Shown here in pieces: positions 61,436-64,000 of a DNA stretch of 64,000 bases. The notes beneath the pieces are model-generated. The model had not been told where the DNA came from, ran no database searches, and worked only from the letters and a program-made list of their open reading frames with translations. Both the position numbers and the translations under genes were made by a program. This DNA is from Protula sp. h YS-2021 (Eukaryota; Annelida; Polychaeta; Sabellida; Serpulidae), in NCBI GenBank assembly GCA_949752745.1, contig OX457034.1, forward strand, positions 7,896,904 through 7,960,903, written 5' to 3'. Each line of letters starts with the position of its first letter. Positions within the stretch are counted from its first letter, which is position 1.

Positions 61436-62935
61436 GTGTGTAAAAACTGGAAATTTTTTTTTTAGGCATGTGTTTTATGGATTTCTCCTTAGTTTTTATT
61501 TGTTGCTTTTGGATTTCCACGCAGTTCCTAAAAATAGCTCGGATACACAGTTATAATTTGAATGAATGCTGTGGGCTTGTGTGTATATATTGTTATGCTA
61601 AAGTCGTCTTTGAAATAATACATAAAATTTTTGCATATAGAATGCACTAAAATATGCTGAAAACAACTGGAATACAAAATTTTTAAGTTAAATACATGTT
61701 GTGAGCTATTGCATATAGAATATACTAAAAATTCTGCATTATTTAACGTCCATAATTGAGTGTTCCTAAGTATAAGTTCGTTGCATTTTAGCGAATCAAT
61801 TTTTATTGGGGTTAAAGTTGCATTGCACTTGATGTAAAATAATAAAACGCAATATTTAATTATTAGTAATGTAACATTTCTGAGATTTCAAAACACACTT
61901 TCTTAGAGGCTAAATTATTCTTTAAAAATTCTCAAAAATTTCATTGCGCAAAGGGCTTCGTCACAAAGCTCTCATTAGCATTCGTGTTCTGCTACATTTG
62001 ATTTTCAATCTAAGGAGAATTACGGTGACTTCTTATTATTTGGTTAGACGGAATTGCATTGTCACTCTGTGTTATAATGAACATTAATCTTTGACTTGAA
62101 TCATCTGTTAGTGAAGTAGCTAAAATGCATTATAGCAAATTAGAGTGAAACTAAAATGTCACAACTGGGTGAATTTAATTACACACTTAATTTGCTCTGC
62201 AGTACGTATCACCAGTTAAAACAGCTGCAGTTAAAGACTACGTATTGCAAAATATCACAGACATATTTCTTATCCAGTAGAACAGCATTTATTTTATAAT
62301 ATCGCAAACCTGAAGCTGATTTAAACTTTTCAGAAAGACCTTTACTTTAACCTGCTGTATATACTCCGTTACGATATAGTGGCAATAGTCTTTGTTATAG
62401 ATTAAAAAGCTTATATAGATATTTGTCTTTGCAGGTGGTACAGTAAAAAATTAATAAAACTCAATTATTAAATTAGCGGTGTCAAAACAACACATACGTT
62501 ACTCATAAAATGTTCACAGGCTTGGCATTTACAGTGACAGTTAATTATTATTGAGCTTTAAAAATAGCATTCGGTACGTTAAAATTGTATAAATTTTGCT
62601 CATCAATGATTTACGATTTAAAATTTCTGTTTTTTATTTTATACACGCATTTTCTACATCATTTAATTAAAAGACTTGGTTAATCTAGATATTTCCACCT
62701 TGGCAATTTGCAGTTTGTTACTTTGGAACTATTCCGTTACTATTTTCGTTCACAAACCAAAACAAAAACTGTCATATTCATATTCTAACTCTGTTCATTT
62801 TTGAACTGCTGTACCCAAAGGTTCCATTGTTGCCCCTAAAAAAAATTTCTGAAAATTGCTTTTAGTCTGGATTTTGTTAAAAACATAAAGTTCATGGAGA
62901 TATTACAGTAATTTAGGTTTGTCATTCTGTTGTGG
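61436..62935. other. AT-rich spacer
   Basis: No exon, RNA gene or structured repeat recognised. Confidence 0.4.
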
Positions 62936-63400
62936 CATGATGCGCCTACTGTACTGACCACATTGATGGCATGATGTACCTAATGTCCTGACCACATTGA
63001 TGGCATGATGTACCTAATGTCCTGACCACATTGATGGCATGATGTACCTAATGTCCTGACCACATTGATGGCATGATGTACCTAATGTCCTGACCACATT
63101 GATGGCATGATGTACCCAGTGTCCTGACCACATTGATGGCATGATGTACCTAATGTCCTGACCACATTGATGGCATGATGTACCTAATGTCCTGACCACA
63201 TTGATGGCATGATGTACCTAATGTCCTGACCACATTGATGGCATGATGTACCTAATGTCCTGACCACATTGATGGCATGATGTACCCAGTGTCCTGACCA
63301 CATTGATGGCATGATGTACCTAATGTCCTGACCACATTGATGGCATTATGTACCCAGTGTCCTGACCAAATTGATCTCATGGTGTGCCTAATGTACTGAC
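62936..63400. repeat. 34-bp satellite, ~13 copies
   Basis: Units of TGATGGCATGATGTACCTAA then TGTCCTGACCACAT, almost identical in the centre and degenerate at both ends. A variant with CCCAGT in place of CCTAAT recurs at ~63115, 63285 and 63351, spaced by five and then two units, showing multi-unit amplification. Confidence 0.95.
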
Positions 63401-64000
63401 CAAAATTGAATTCAGCGTCGCTTCTTGTGAACAAACCAATGTATTTTCTCCCAGCTGTCCAGTTTTACGATAACATTATTATATTACGGTAACACGTTTT
63501 GCAGTAAAACACGGCATATGCCCCCAGTTTCCACTTTATTGCGATTTACTTTTTATTTAGTTAAAATAAAATTTAAATAAAAAGGGAAGGAACACAAGTG
63601 TCCAGTGTCCACTTAAGCCGTATATTGTTTAATCGATTTTGTTCAAAATAAAAAGAAATCGCATTGGCGATTGATATGCTTATTTTTATAAAATAGGAAA
63701 TACAATAAAAATCTTTATAAAACAATGGTACACATCAGAATACCAGCTTTTATAAATGAACTTCTATAATGATTGCTGAAAATGAACCTAAACATTTCCA
63801 ACATAAATTTAAAGGAAATGAAAATTTGACAAAATTTGTATTCTTCCTTTTCTCATGGTATTTTACACTCTGTTACAACATCAAAATTGACAAAGCGATA
63901 ATTTCGCTTTGCGTAATGTTTTTTTGTTTTCTTTTGTTTTACCCAATTTCAAACATGTATCTGTTGACGTCAATTTCCATCCACAACTCATCTAAATCAA
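63401..64000. other. AT-rich spacer at right edge
   Basis: No feature seen. Confidence 0.4.

Noticed and set aside
62936..63434. Regularly spaced repeats that might suggest a CRISPR array, and the ORFs within
   Set aside because: Units are contiguous with no unique spacers, and the genome is animal. It is a tandem satellite.

Overview
This is an intron-rich, AT-rich animal genome segment. There is no prokaryotic or viral coding content. The repeat landscape suggests a lophotrochozoan, most likely a mollusc: many minisatellites, long (AT)n tracts, dispersed elements ending in GACA/GACC-rich tails, and short TIR elements. That assignment is inference from repeat style and protein resemblance; no species-specific marker was recognised. 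I rebuilt the genes by hand from splice sites, reading phase and protein similarity. Every exon join listed keeps frame.

Layout. (1) Bases 1-2665, minus strand: 5' part of a single-pass membrane protein of the DUF229 (sulfatase/alkaline-phosphatase-like) family, running off the left edge. (2) 2.7-8.7 kb: AT-rich spacer with a minisatellite, dispersed repeats and one orphan terminal exon (7068-7182, plus). (3) 8727-12910, plus: BRCC3 (BRCC36), the K63-specific JAMM deubiquitinase, in seven exons with a textbook AT-AC U12-type intron. (4) 13-19.4 kb: a transcribed 29-bp minisatellite, then spacer rich in poly-G/poly-C. (5) 19.4-45.16 kb, minus: ECT2, the BRCT-BRCT-BRCT-DH-PH RhoGEF of cytokinesis. 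The canonical 854-residue reading has 21 coding exons. There are two further phase-compatible C-termini, a 491-codon ORF in intron 7 whose donor fits exon 8, and several tandem copies of exon edges. (6) 46.1-60.54 kb, minus: a secreted 705-residue protein with a signal peptide, four thrombospondin type 1 repeats and a duplicated ~150-residue beta-rich module. (7) 60.5-64 kb: spacer with one isolated myosin-motor-like exon on the plus strand and a 34-bp satellite.

BRCC3 and ECT2 are convergent. The TSP1-repeat gene and ECT2 lie head to tail on the minus strand, about 1 kb apart, with a long perfect hairpin between them. BRCC36 acts in BRCA1-A/BRISC ubiquitin editing and ECT2 activates RhoA at the cleavage furrow; nothing in the sequence shows them to be co-regulated.

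The most distinctive observation is that exon boundaries here have repeatedly been copied in tandem: the ECT2 exon 7 donor, the exon 17 acceptor, part of exon 18, and a decayed copy of BRCC3 exon 3. Together with the alternative ECT2 ends and the nested large ORF, this makes the ECT2 locus the best target for transcript-level checking. Poly-G/poly-C tracts are common from 0.5 to about 41 kb and essentially vanish after that, where (AT)n tracts take over.
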